This document shows positions 24,533 through 35,400 of a stretch of DNA of 64,000 nt, in pieces; position 1 is the stretch's first letter, and every line of letters starts with the position of its first letter. A program made the translations under genes and the position numbers. Under the pieces are notes generated by a model. It saw nothing but the letters and a program-made list of their open reading frames with translations. It did no database searches and was not told where the DNA came from. This DNA comes from Uloborus plumipes (lineage: Eukaryota; Arthropoda; Arachnida; Araneae; Uloboridae): assembly GCA_038373865.1 (NCBI GenBank), contig JAXGGA010001610.1, positions 82,214 through 146,213 of the forward strand. The letters run 5' to 3'.

Positions 24533-24536
24533 TTAA

Positions 24537-25096
24537 CCCTCGTGGGTTCCTCCCATTTCAGTTACACTCAAGACCCTTGGGGTCATAAACGACCCCAATG
24601 CTTCCTTTAATTAATTCATTATAATTATTGAATGTTACATGCATTATTTAAGTTCACACTTTTTAAAGCTAAAAAAACAAAAAATAAAAAGATACAATTA
24701 AAGTAAAATTTAGTTTATGAATTAAAATTATAATTTTAGAGCAAAACTTACAATAACTGTAGATTTATTTACATCTATTACAGACCTGAAAAAACATGAT
24801 TTTTGCAAGTGAATTTCAAACACTTATGACATTTTTCAATGCATTTTCTGTCCAGTTCTCTTGGACAAAAGTTGCAACGTCCTCTTTTTTTGGCCTTCTG
24901 GGGAAGTGACCCCAAGGGTCTTGTGTGCAAAAAATGCAATTCGGGAAAAATAAAACACAATAATAGCATTATTTTGAATAGAAAACTAGAAGAATAAAAG
25001 CCACAAAATGCCATTAAAAACAAATGGTTGATTAACAAAATATATTAAACAGAAATTGCATTGGGGTCACATATGACCCCAAGGAACCCACGAGGG
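24537..25096. mobile_element. internally deleted piggyBac element
   Basis: TTAA at 24533-24536 and 25097-25100 flank perfect 14-bp inverted ends CCCTCGTGGGTTCC and GGAACCCACGAGGG. TTAA duplication with CCC-type ends is the piggyBac signature. Subterminal inverted motifs (AAGACCCTTGGGGTCA at about 24574 and its inverse at about 24908, TTGGGGTCA near the right end) also fit. At 560 bp it is far shorter than an autonomous copy (2-3 kb) and keeps only the transposase tail. Confidence 0.9.
24778..24906 (-). pseudogene. piggyBac transposase C-terminal zinc-finger fragment
   Basis: On the - strand the last 42 codons before TAA at 24778 read LPQKAKKRGRCNFCPREL, then RKCIEKCHKCLKFTCKNHVF. The spaced pairs C-x2-C, C-x3-C-x2-C and C-x2-H form the cysteine-rich DNA-binding domain at the end of piggyBac transposases. 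The DDD catalytic core is deleted. The upstream part of the same frame is hydrophobic junk created by the deletion. Confidence 0.82.
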
Positions 25097-25100
25097 TTAA

Positions 25101-25892
25101 AAGGTTGGCATTCTTTGCTTCAGGGGGTGCCCTTCCCCCAAGCTCAATATGGCAAAACCCTCTCTCATCACCAATCATTTTTCTCAAAGCTAAAACCGAA
25201 AGGATGAACAGTATGGAAATGATAAAGAAAAATAAATACAAAAATTTTGTGTGTGTAAAAACGGTACAAAAAAAGCGAATGATGATTTGTCTTTGAATAA
25301 GAAATTTGAGGCAAAAAAAAAAAAAAAAAACAAAAATCCTTAAGTGATGTAGGTGATTATTTAAGACTTCCACACACACAGTTATAGTAGCATTGTACAA
25401 CAAGTATTTTAGTAAAATTTTCAAGCAAATTCATTTTTTTTACTGTTGGTATTTCCATAAAAGTAAATTGAAATTAACTTTCTTAGTAAATTCGGTCCAG
25501 GTAGCTTCAATTTTATTTTTCTGAAAAATAACATGTAGCAACATTGTCCAAAAAGGTGTCATTTAGCTCTCTCATCCAATGATCAGTAGCGGCACAGAAA
25601 GAGCTGCTTTGAAAATAATATTCGATTGTGAAAATTCTAACATTCAAAATCTCAACTGATTCAAATTATATTGATTTAACATATTTTTTTACACTTGTTA
25701 TATCTGAAGAAATACCATAAATGATTAAAAATAACTGCCTCTACCTTGTGAAAGCCTTTCATTAGACATGTTTTACTTCTTGTAATGAATTTTTAAAACT
25801 TTTCAATGTTAGTTTTCATTGTTTAATAAACTTTGACCTGTAAACTAGCAAGCTATGCATAGTGATGATCCTGAAGTATATATCTTCTGTTG
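25101..25892. other. intergenic, no gene seen
   Basis: AT-rich, with poly-A at 25312-25330. No defendable exon. Confidence 0.45.
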
Positions 25893-25900
25893 GATTAAAT

Positions 25901-27440
25901 TAGGGGTGCACAACCTTTTTCAGAGAAGGGCCACAGGCGTAACAGGATCTCTGTTGGAGGGCTGCATGCAAGCGCATCATTTGGAGGGGTCATGAAAGGT
26001 AATAGCCCCTCCCCCAGGCTTTGAGAAATTTACAGTGAAGAAAATATTTTGAGCTTTTGAAGCTAAGCAACCCTTCTTATAACGGCTGCCAAGTTATCAG
26101 AGGATGAATACTTAGTGTGTTAGAAAAAAAGGATTACATGTGCACAATATTTTTGCAATTTTGTGCTTTAATGATGTTGAAGTTTATAACTTATCAAAAT
26201 TATAAAAAAAAAAAATAATTTTATTCAGTAATACAAAATCAATAAGATTCAAAAAGTTTTGGCAAAACTGCAAACAGTGCAAAAGCAACTAGACCACAGT
26301 GCAAAGACACAATTCTACCATTAGCTGGATATTGCATGAATATCAAACAAAATGAGTTAACAAAAAAGTAATCATGGTACCCAAAATTACAAACATTATG
26401 CAACAAAAAATTCAGGGAAATGTTTTGAAATCAAAATTGGCGATTGGATGGCTGAGACTGAAACTTATCTACCAATTTTGATGTATGGGTTCATTGTAGA
26501 TAGTTGAAATTCTCAACATGCTTACATTTTCTTTAACATTGGAATGACCATGGAGGAAAAGATGTTTGCAACTCCAAAGGCCCCAACTATTAGAAACATG
26601 ATTTGTATGCATCAATGGTCATCAAAGGCAACTAGCTACACCTTTTTCAAGAACTTCACTAACAAATAATTTAATTTTTAAATGTTTCAGATCGAAAAAT
26701 AGTCATTCGCCACGTAGTAAGAAAAAAAAATGATGGTAAAAAATGTGTTCGTATTTAGTTTGAAAAATAAGTTTGTTTTTTTTGCTCAATATGATTTGTT
26801 TTGTACACTATTGCAAAAATGAGAAGAAATATCGTAACCTAAAAGCCAAAGCTTAAAGATTGCTGTAAACTATAGATAAACCCTAAAATAACGCTTAACA
26901 CGTGGCATCGAAAAAAAAAAAAAACATAAAAATATGCCAAAATTACAAAGCATTTACCATATATAAGTCAAATAAGTTGAATTTTTATCCTTCAAATGGG
27001 AAACATAGGCCTTGAGCAATGAAATATTAAAAAATGCTAGATTTTTCAAAATGGCTTTTTTTTTTTTTAAATATTTTCATGTCGTGGTTGATATCATAAC
27101 AACAATCAGGTTTGTTGAATTAGTGGCTAATAATGTAAAAGGTTCTGCTGTCCACTAGTTAGTAACTGAAAATTGAAATTTTCATTTCTACTCTTTTTTC
27201 CCTATTAAGTCCTGAAATCTTTCTTCAAACTAATTTTGGGGCGATTTTATTTGGTGTGTAATTTAAAATCTTGTCACGAAAAATTTCTTTTACATTATCC
27301 CCCTCCGATTCAAAAAGAAATGCTTAAAAAAAAAAAAAAAAAATCTTTTTTTTTTTTTTTTTCATTTTTCAACACAAGATGTTAAATGCACTAGCGGGCT
27401 GCACATCGCTACGCGGCGGGCCGCAGGTTGTGCACCCCTA
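25901..27440. mobile_element. hAT-type MITE, copy 1 (1540 bp)
   Basis: The perfect 8-bp duplication GATTAAAT lies at 25893-25900 and 27441-27448. The ends are TAGGGGTGCACAACC and its inverse GGTTGTGCACCCCTA. Subterminal AGAAGGGCCAC and GGCGGGCCGC are the GC-rich block common in such hAT ends. The interior is AT-rich with no reading frame. It shares internal blocks (GAAGAAATATCGTAACCT, then GATTGCTG and GGCATCGAAAAAA) with 39488-40632, so both copies derive from one non-autonomous family. Confidence 0.92.
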
Positions 27441-27570
27441 GATTAAATGGTGCTAAGCATTCATACTTGGTTCTTAAAACTATTTCAAGCACGCAGTTCA
27501 TGCTATAATATTCCGATCACAATGCTAAATTTCATTTAAAATTACAGTTCTTTTTTAGCTAATACAATCC

Positions 27571-27602
27571 TTTAAGAGGTTAAATTTTATTTAACCTCTT
27601 AA
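27571..27602. repeat. perfect hairpin between convergent genes
   Basis: TTAAGAGGTTAAAT, a 3-4 base centre, then ATTTAACCTCTTAA. It lies in DNA between the two convergent genes. It may be a tiny MITE remnant or chance, and function is unknown. Confidence 0.7.
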
Positions 27603-27714
27603 CAATCTTAATGTTCTCTATAAAACGATAATGAAAGTGCTTTTTATTGAAGAAAACTAAAAAATAAAGGTGTTTGCAGTATTTACTTTTAATTTTTGTT
27701 TTTCTTTTGACTAG

Positions 27715-27804
27715 AATTTTGTACTCTCTAGCTCGGAAACATGGGCACAAGAAATAGAAGTCGAAAGCTCAGCTCCTGACATTAGCGAGTGGGAAGAGGG
27801 TTAA
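27715..27804 (+). CDS. 3'-terminal exon of an unidentified gene
   Basis: The pyrimidine-rich acceptor TTTTTGTTTTTCTTTTGACTAG ends at 27714. The following 29 codons in phase 0 read NFVLSSSETWAQEIEVESSA, then PDISEWEEG and TAA at 27802-27804. An AATAAA follows at 27877. The acidic, Trp-containing tail looks like real protein, unlike the neighbouring AT-rich frames. I do not recognise the family. Upstream exons were not found between 23.4 and 27.7 kb. It could be an alternative last exon of FAR, because exon C ends in phase 0 and would join in frame. It could also be the end of a separate small gene. Confidence 0.5.
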   Translation, partial: NFVLSSSETWAQEIEVESSAPDISEWEEG

Positions 27805-27876
27805 GCACTTTTTAAGTAGATCATAATAAGTGCTGACTAATACCCAAGTTGTTTTTATAATAGGCCTTAACTACTG

Positions 27877-27882
27877 AATAAA
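27877..27882 (+). promoter_or_regulatory. polyadenylation signal for the orphan terminal exon
   Basis: AATAAA 72 bases after the TAA at 27804, on the same strand as the exon. Confidence 0.5.
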
Positions 27883-27899
27883 TTAGAAGTATTTCATCC

Positions 27900-29035
27900 C
27901 CCTCCCCAATCGATCACTGATATTTTTTTCATGATGTCCACTGTCATTTTGCAATTAAAGGTATTACACTTCATTTTTACAAGTACAAATTTAATTTATC
28001 AACTTCAAGACATTGAAATCTTACATTAACATCTGAATCAAATGTCTTGATGCAAGTCCACAGATCAACATACAATAAATATGCTTAGAAAACATTTTAC
28101 AAGTAAAAAAAGCCCAACCATTTTATACATATAACTTTTCTCATAAAAAATTACATCACTGTTTTAATAAATTAAGTACTTTATATATACATATCTAAAA
28201 GAAAATAGTATAGACTACTTTTTTAGTACGAAAAGAAGAGATAATCCTTACAGAATTTAGAAATAGTTTCTTCTAAGGTATAGAACACTATGAAATTTTA
28301 AAACACTTTCATTTAGGATTATAACATTTACACAGAAAATATAATGCAATTTATATCAACATTGCTTAGAAGTAGGTTATTTAGAACTTCTTTCAAATTA
28401 AAGCAATGCAACCGAAGTGCTTCAACAGGACTAAGTAGTAATCACGGCTAAAAAGGCTAATGGACAAATAAAGCCTTGAAGAATAGTGAATTTTAAAATA
28501 TAAAAATATTTTTCTGCACAAATGGAACAATTGCTTGCACTGTCTTCAAGAGAATACTTCTTTGAAGAGTAACTGAGAAAAGATCAAATTCATTTGTTGC
28601 AATGAACATTATGCTCAATAACTAATTACATACATGATAAAAAGTATCCAGAAACCTCATTGCGCTTACAATAGACTTGAGGCACACATTAATATGCTAC
28701 AATACACTTATTATGCCTTGACAAATTGCAAACAATAGACTACAAATTCTGCTCCCCCAGTCTCATTTGGCTTTTATTACAACAATTATCGAGTTTTTTC
28801 AGTCAACCACTTTGTTTTGAGTTAATTTCCCCATCAGAGAATTTTAGAAATGATCTATTTCAGTAAGATACTATTTCTCAATTTTACTGTGAGTGGACTG
28901 TGGCACAAGTAGAACATCTAAAAGGCCATAACGATTTTCAATGATAGCAAACTGTAATAATTGTACATTCAAAATCAATAAACACTCTTGATTCGCAAAC
29001 ACAATTTTAGAATCTCTTATGTACTCACACACCTC

Positions 29036-29070
<35 letters not shown>

Positions 29071-32000
29071 GCTTTCAATGTTCAAACACATATGTTTGAT
29101 TCTCTCTTGAAGAGACATCTGGATACTTTTAGCCACAGTACTACAAATCGAATGAAACCTTAAAAGTGCAACACTAAATAACAATTTAATTGTTGTAAAA
29201 AAATTACAAAAGCAATTATTAATACCTTAAAACTGTTACTTTTTTCTTGATGGACAGACTAACAAGAGGATAAAGTAAAAGCTTTAATAATTAATAACAA
29301 AACAGTAAAAATTCAGTTATATCAACACGCTTGTCAGAAATTTTGATAGATAAATACTGTATAAATAACGATGTAATTTCAGAGTTTTGTTGATGATTAT
29401 GAATTCATACTTTAAACAACCACATAAACTACATAATTATGAAAAAGCAATTTACACATACCATAAGAAGTTTCGGATGGATTATGAATTTATGTACATA
29501 ATACAGTGGATGCCGCTTTATGTGATCAGAGTTTCATAAGCAGTATGATTATGAATGTTCAAAAATGAAATGAATAAAATATAAATGAATGCTGCATAAA
29601 AATAGCAGACAAATATCAATCCATAATTTCTTCTCTACAAGTCAATTTCCCTCTTGTAGTAGTTTCATGAGTTTTATCTTAATAGATTTTTTCGGTAACT
29701 ATATTCATTTTACGTTAAGAACACATGAACAAAGACTTTAAACCGATATCACCATTCTACTTTTAGCATTTATTATAATCAATCAGTTTTTGTTATCAAA
29801 CACTTGTCCAATTGTGATCACATTAAGCGGCGTCAACTATACATTATTTCTAAAGTTTAAAAAATATTCACATTATATATTGAAATGAAATATAAATAAC
29901 ACCCATGTTCAAACTAATCAACAACTGGTACTGAAGTTGTATATGTATTTTTTTCCAAAACAAAATTCATTTTTTTTGATAATGCAAATATTTATGAACA
30001 TAGAAGTATACATACATAATATGACATTTTGAGTTCATTATTTTTACAGCAGTTTCTGCAGAACATAAAACAGTAGAGTCCTGAAAACTTAGCCAGACTC
30101 TGAAAGGATTAAAAATCCTTGTACGCAGAAGTCTGTTGTTTAATTTAATTCCTCAGAACTTGGTACTGTCAACCTTTGCTGATGTTTGGCTCACATTAGA
30201 CCAAGTTTTCGAGACTACTAAATATCAACTGCATTGAAGTTTTACATTGAAAAAAAAAAAAACATTGCCTGTCATTAATTCATGCTTAAATAAAATCATA
30301 GTATAAAAGGTAAAATTATATATATGGACAACATATTTTTGCGTACACCTCCAAAAATATTTTCCGTTAAAAAATAAAGTTTGTAGTATTCCTTACATTA
30401 AAAAAAGTTTTTCCTAATAATCTTCTTGTCAGCATAATCGAGAGTTTATCATAAGTATGGTATTTGAAAAATTCTACATACAGTTCCTAAAATATCTAAT
30501 GGAAAAAAAGAGCTTTTTTCACTAGATATAAAATTCATGATCCACAACATATTTAAGGCACATATTTTAATTTAAATTAAAACATTTGCTTTTAGACTGA
30601 AAAGAGCTTACTGAAACTTAACTCTCCTTAAAATTCTGCTTCATTTATTTAATCAATTCAGTTAGTTTTCTTTTTAGAGGAACCAAAAATGATGTCTTTC
30701 CTTAAAAAGCCCTAAAGGACATTTCACAACTAATATTAAAAAAAGACATGTGAAATTTTGGAAAAATAATATTAAATCAATATCAGCATTCATAACATAT
30801 CACATTGTGCTAAAAAAATCAACACTATGAGCATTTATAACATATCACATTGTACAACAAAAAAAAAATCAACGCACAGAGGATTATAGGGTATAAGGAA
30901 GTTTCATAAGCTTCAGTGAAACATGAAACAATAAAATTTAGTGCCATAAAATTAACTGCGGGAGCTTCAGCACATCCAAACAGGGTATCTAGGCAGGTAA
31001 ATATGAGAAGTATTTCTTGATTAGATGATCACATATATAATTTTGTGATGAACATTCTTGTAAGTATTTCAATGGAAATTTATGTCCCACATATAAATTA
31101 TGAATAAAAGCATTAAACTATATTGCAACTTTAACAGCACAGTTACACATTTCTTCAGATTTTGAATACTGATTTCATTTCAAATAAATGCCAGCATTTT
31201 GAGAAACATACTTGACTGCTTTTATTTTTTGATGTAAAATTCAAAGAAAATTTTTACTAATAGTAAGTCATTATAAATTAAAACAAAAATTCTTATATTT
31301 TGTATCATAGTTATTCATAATTTTGATAAAACACATGTCAGGTAGCAGATGTTACATAGAGTCACATTATGCTCTCAGCTAACAAAATTTATCATATCTA
31401 ATAAGAAATATACTTTGCTAAATAGAAAAATGTAAGAATTTTGATGAAATCTTGTGCAATAAGCTATTTTATGGAGATTGAATATACTTAGCCCATGACA
31501 GCTTAAAATAATTGCTTTCGTTATTCTCTGTAGCCCCTTTGTTTACATGAGTTACAGTAGCATTATAAGGATTTTCCCTATTATGATCATTATTCTACAT
31601 AGAGTTAAGTTGAAATATAGCTTGAGGGTATGTTTAGGGTCACTGTATGAAAAAAATTCAGTCTAGTTTTAGTCAAAGAAAAGTATGTTAGTACATAATT
31701 AAGAAAAGTCTCTCAGTGCGCAGTCAAAACTACAATCAATTTTGTTGCCTATAAACAGGTTCTTTCCAACAACTTTAAATAGTCATTTTTAAGAATTTAA
31801 ATTTGTTAGCTGTGTAGTTGTAGTCTTTGTTATAATGCGCTCCATAACTCATATGCCCTCTTCTCTTCTAATTACTTTAAACATATGTTCTCCAACCTTT
31901 CCCATTATTTATACAAATGAATAGCTCATAACAATAGGATTTTCATTGCACACATTACACCTACTACATATTGCAAATGTAATATGGCATTAGGCAGGAT

Positions 32001-32363
32001 TTTCTCATCAAATGCTCAACATGAATACTCTTCACCAGAAAGTTGAAATTACAAATTTAATTTAATAACTGGCAAAAAGGCTTTGAAACTGCAGAATTTT
32101 CAATGCAAAATACAAGAGAGAGAAAACAAGTCTGTTAAAGCTGCAATAAAATATGTTTAAAAGAGAAAATAATGCATTTTTACATGAGCTAATCACAAAT
32201 TATTAAAAAAGCAGTTTTTATAAGTACTAACAATGATTTCCCCTTGCCTTATTCCTATTACCTCCTTCTCAACAAACATTTTTTGCACAGGAGTATTAAA
32301 GCATCAAATCTTTAAATAATCAAAACCTATATGTACAGTGTTCATTGCAATAATCTTGCATCG
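27900..32363 (-). other. quiet AT-rich block: probable FNBP4 3' UTR plus intergenic
   Basis: Directly downstream of the FNBP4 stop codon on the - strand. It is uniform AT-rich sequence with a long T run at 29041-29067 and no transposon ends, inverted repeats or coding exons. This contrasts with the rest of the window. Several TTTATT hexamers (AATAAA on the - strand) occur, e.g. near 29774, 30645 and 31216, so the true 3' end cannot be placed by eye. Confidence 0.5.
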
Positions 32364-32480
32364 TTAATCTTTGCAAGGATAGTTTTCCTCATTCTCTTGC
32401 TCCTTCTTTATCATTTCCCATTTTTGTACCAAGGATGGGATGTTTTTCTTCTTTAATGCAAGTCCAGCTGAAAGCTTTGA
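32364..32480 (-). CDS. FNBP4: FNBP4 terminal exon
   Basis: Acceptor TTTAATTTCAG, 38 codons and TAA at 32364-32366. SKLSAGLALKKKNIPSLVQK, then WEMIKKEQENEENY, matches the basic K-x-PSLVxKW block near the end of vertebrate FNBP4. Vertebrate proteins continue with another EW-rich segment, which is absent here. Confidence 0.86.
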   Translation of the reverse strand, partial: SKLSAGLALKKKNIPSLVQKWEMIKKEQENEENYPCKD

Positions 32481-35400
32481 CTGAAATTAAAAATATATAT
32501 ATATAAATAAATAAAAAAATCAAAAAAATAAAATAAAAAGGAAGAGAATTCATGAACTAAATAAAATTTAAAGTTAAGATATCAGCTTTTATGCTGCCGT
32601 GGAAAAGTAAAAAGCAATATCTGCAGACACGAGTTTTTGAGATACTTAAAGAGCATTTTGGATTCTATACTAATAGAGGAATTTTGGAATTTGAAGCTTT
32701 TTCATGCATTATTTTCAACGGAAACCAAATAAGCTAGCATGTACAATGAAGTACATAAAAAAAAAGATGCTGCCCTTTACTTTCCCCACAACAATACACA
32801 TATCACTACTGAAATCTATTATTTTTAGAAGAAGGTATGAGGCATTATACAAAGCAGTGCTCAAAATCATATGTACAATTTGATCATTTTTGAAATTAAT
32901 AAACAAAAACCAAAAACAAAATACAGTAGCATCTAATTTTAGGAATGAACAAAAAATATCTACCCCTGAACAGAACCTACCCATTTAAAATTATCATTTA
33001 GATAAAAGAAATAAATATAGAGAAATATAGAATATATGTGAGAAAGAAATTTCTCCCAATAATTTCATAATGTATGAAAAGGGATAAATTCATATTAAAA
33101 AAAGGCTGATTTTTTAATTTTTTACTCACAAACAGGATTATACAGCACTATCAAGATTATTTGCCAATTATTTTGTTTAAGATGTCAGAAGTTCCTTCAA
33201 TTTTTAACTGAGTTTGAAAGAAAACACAAGTTCCCAGATTCCTAAGGAAAGAGGCAAAAGAGGAAAAAAAAAAGCAGCAAATATAGTACCATTCAGAAGA
33301 TAAAAACTTAATTTATTTCTAAATAAAAAAATAGGACTTGTTCACAGAAATTTCTATAAAATAATTTTAAGACAGCTTCTACTCAGTTTTTTAATCACAT
33401 TAATTTTTATTCCTTATTGGAGACCCTTCATGTCCCAGGCTGTGCATCCTGCTGGCTATAATACCTCCAGAGTTTCCTTCATATTGTAAAGTTAATATAT
33501 TTACACAACGTATCCAATATCATTAACCTAAAATAATTTATCTGAAGTACACACAAGTAAATAAATCATTCATTTATTACTTTTGAAACTTAATTACATG
33601 CTCTTTGAATGGCTTCAAATGTTACTATCCCCCATCTACTTCTAAATTCATTCATCTAGTTTTAGTGTTTGATTTAGGAATGGGTAAGCAGTGTAATGCT
33701 GAACTAACTAACATTCACTATATCCACTTTATACATTTTAAAATTAACTAAAACTAAATAACTCCCTGTTGTTTGGGAGGATGGTCATGCCCTGTTATGA
33801 TTAGTTTTTCAAAAAGCTTTCCAGCAACTTTGACTATAAACGATACACATCAAAAAATAGCTACTCCAATTATATCATACTGCTAACATTTTCTTTACCC
33901 TACTTAAAATTCAATTTTTATTTTGAGTGCCAAAAATTATGACTTTAATTATTTGAACCTAATTGTTTACACTGCTGTACAATAATGATATAAACTATTC
34001 AGAAATTTTAAATACTAAATTCAGTCAACACAGTATCAAAAATACAAGCTCAATAACAAAACCAAATACGTTACCGGAAAGTAAGGTTTGCTTACAGCAA
34101 GAGGTTGTAATGAGCAAGGGAGAGGATAGCTTTAAAAAGGCCATTGATTGTTAATGGGGACTATAATTTGACCAGGACAAATCTAGCTAGGCCCAGACCC
34201 TGTTGCTGGTCGTCATATTTGTATTTACGTTGGAATCAAGAATTCAAATAAAAATTTAAAAAAACTCTAAGCTGCGAAAACTCTTTGAACATAACGAGCC
34301 AAATATATGTTAGAATGTTTAAGTTAAAATATTTTTACTTTAAAGAAACAATTTTATCACTATCTTCATTTGACAGTAGCAGATTTTTTTCACTAAGTGA
34401 CAACAAAAAAAAAAAAAAAAAGAACTTATTTACTTGTACATTTTTATATATTAACAAAACAATATATTTTGTTAGCCAATTTTGTTTGAGAGAAAATTAC
34501 CTTTTTCTTTTCACTTTTTGTAACAGTTTTAGTAATAGTAGATGGCACAGAAGATGTGCTGGAGCAGGCAACTATTTCAGAATCTTTGTTTTCAGTGGGA
34601 AGCTCTTTTGAAGATTCAGTCCTATTGTTAATATTAGTTGAAAAATTGTTGCTGCAAGAGGGTTGGAACTGGCCTAAGGGAGCTTTTGCAACATCTAAGT
34701 TGTTACCAAATGTGGTAGGAATTTGAGATGATCTTACTACCTCACATCCTTCAGTAGAAAAAGACACCGATGTAGAAGAAACTGCATTACTTGCAGATAC
34801 ATGGACATTAGCATCTATTGATTGGTTACTGGAATGTTCCTATGGAAGAAACGAGCATTTTGAATTATTAAAGATGCAGCTAAATGCAGAAGTTAATAAA
34901 AAAGAAATGAGAAAAAATCTCATTGATTCATGAGATTCATAGCACCATTTGAATAAACAAAAAAAAAAAAAAAAAAAAAAAATGAATAATGCAATACACT
35001 CGGTAGCAGAAACAGGTCAATATTCTGAAGTGTGTCGCAGATTCTTTGGGAAGTCTGCTGACCATTTCTCGATGTGAAGTAGAAAAAAAAGTAAAGCTTT
35101 TTAAAGGAAAAAAAATCTTAATTTTCAGCTAATGAACTTTTTTTTTTTGCTCTTTCCGTGACAAAATTCACAGGAAGCATGTACTTGCATCAGTAAGCTT
35201 ATTTTTTAGCATTTCTCTTCATTTTCAGCTAATGAATATATATATATATTTTTTTTGCTTTTTCCGTGACATAATTCACAGGAAGCATGTACTTGCATTA
35301 GCAAGCTTATTTTTAAGCATTTCTCAGTGCTGGTTTAGAGTTTAGGACAAGTCTAATGCCAGTTTATCTTGCACAAACTATTTTTATTTTTGATCTGTGC

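Noticed and set aside
25032..25424. 130-codon - strand frame rich in Phe
   Set aside because: Starts in low-complexity poly-T and crosses the right end of the piggyBac element; not a gene.
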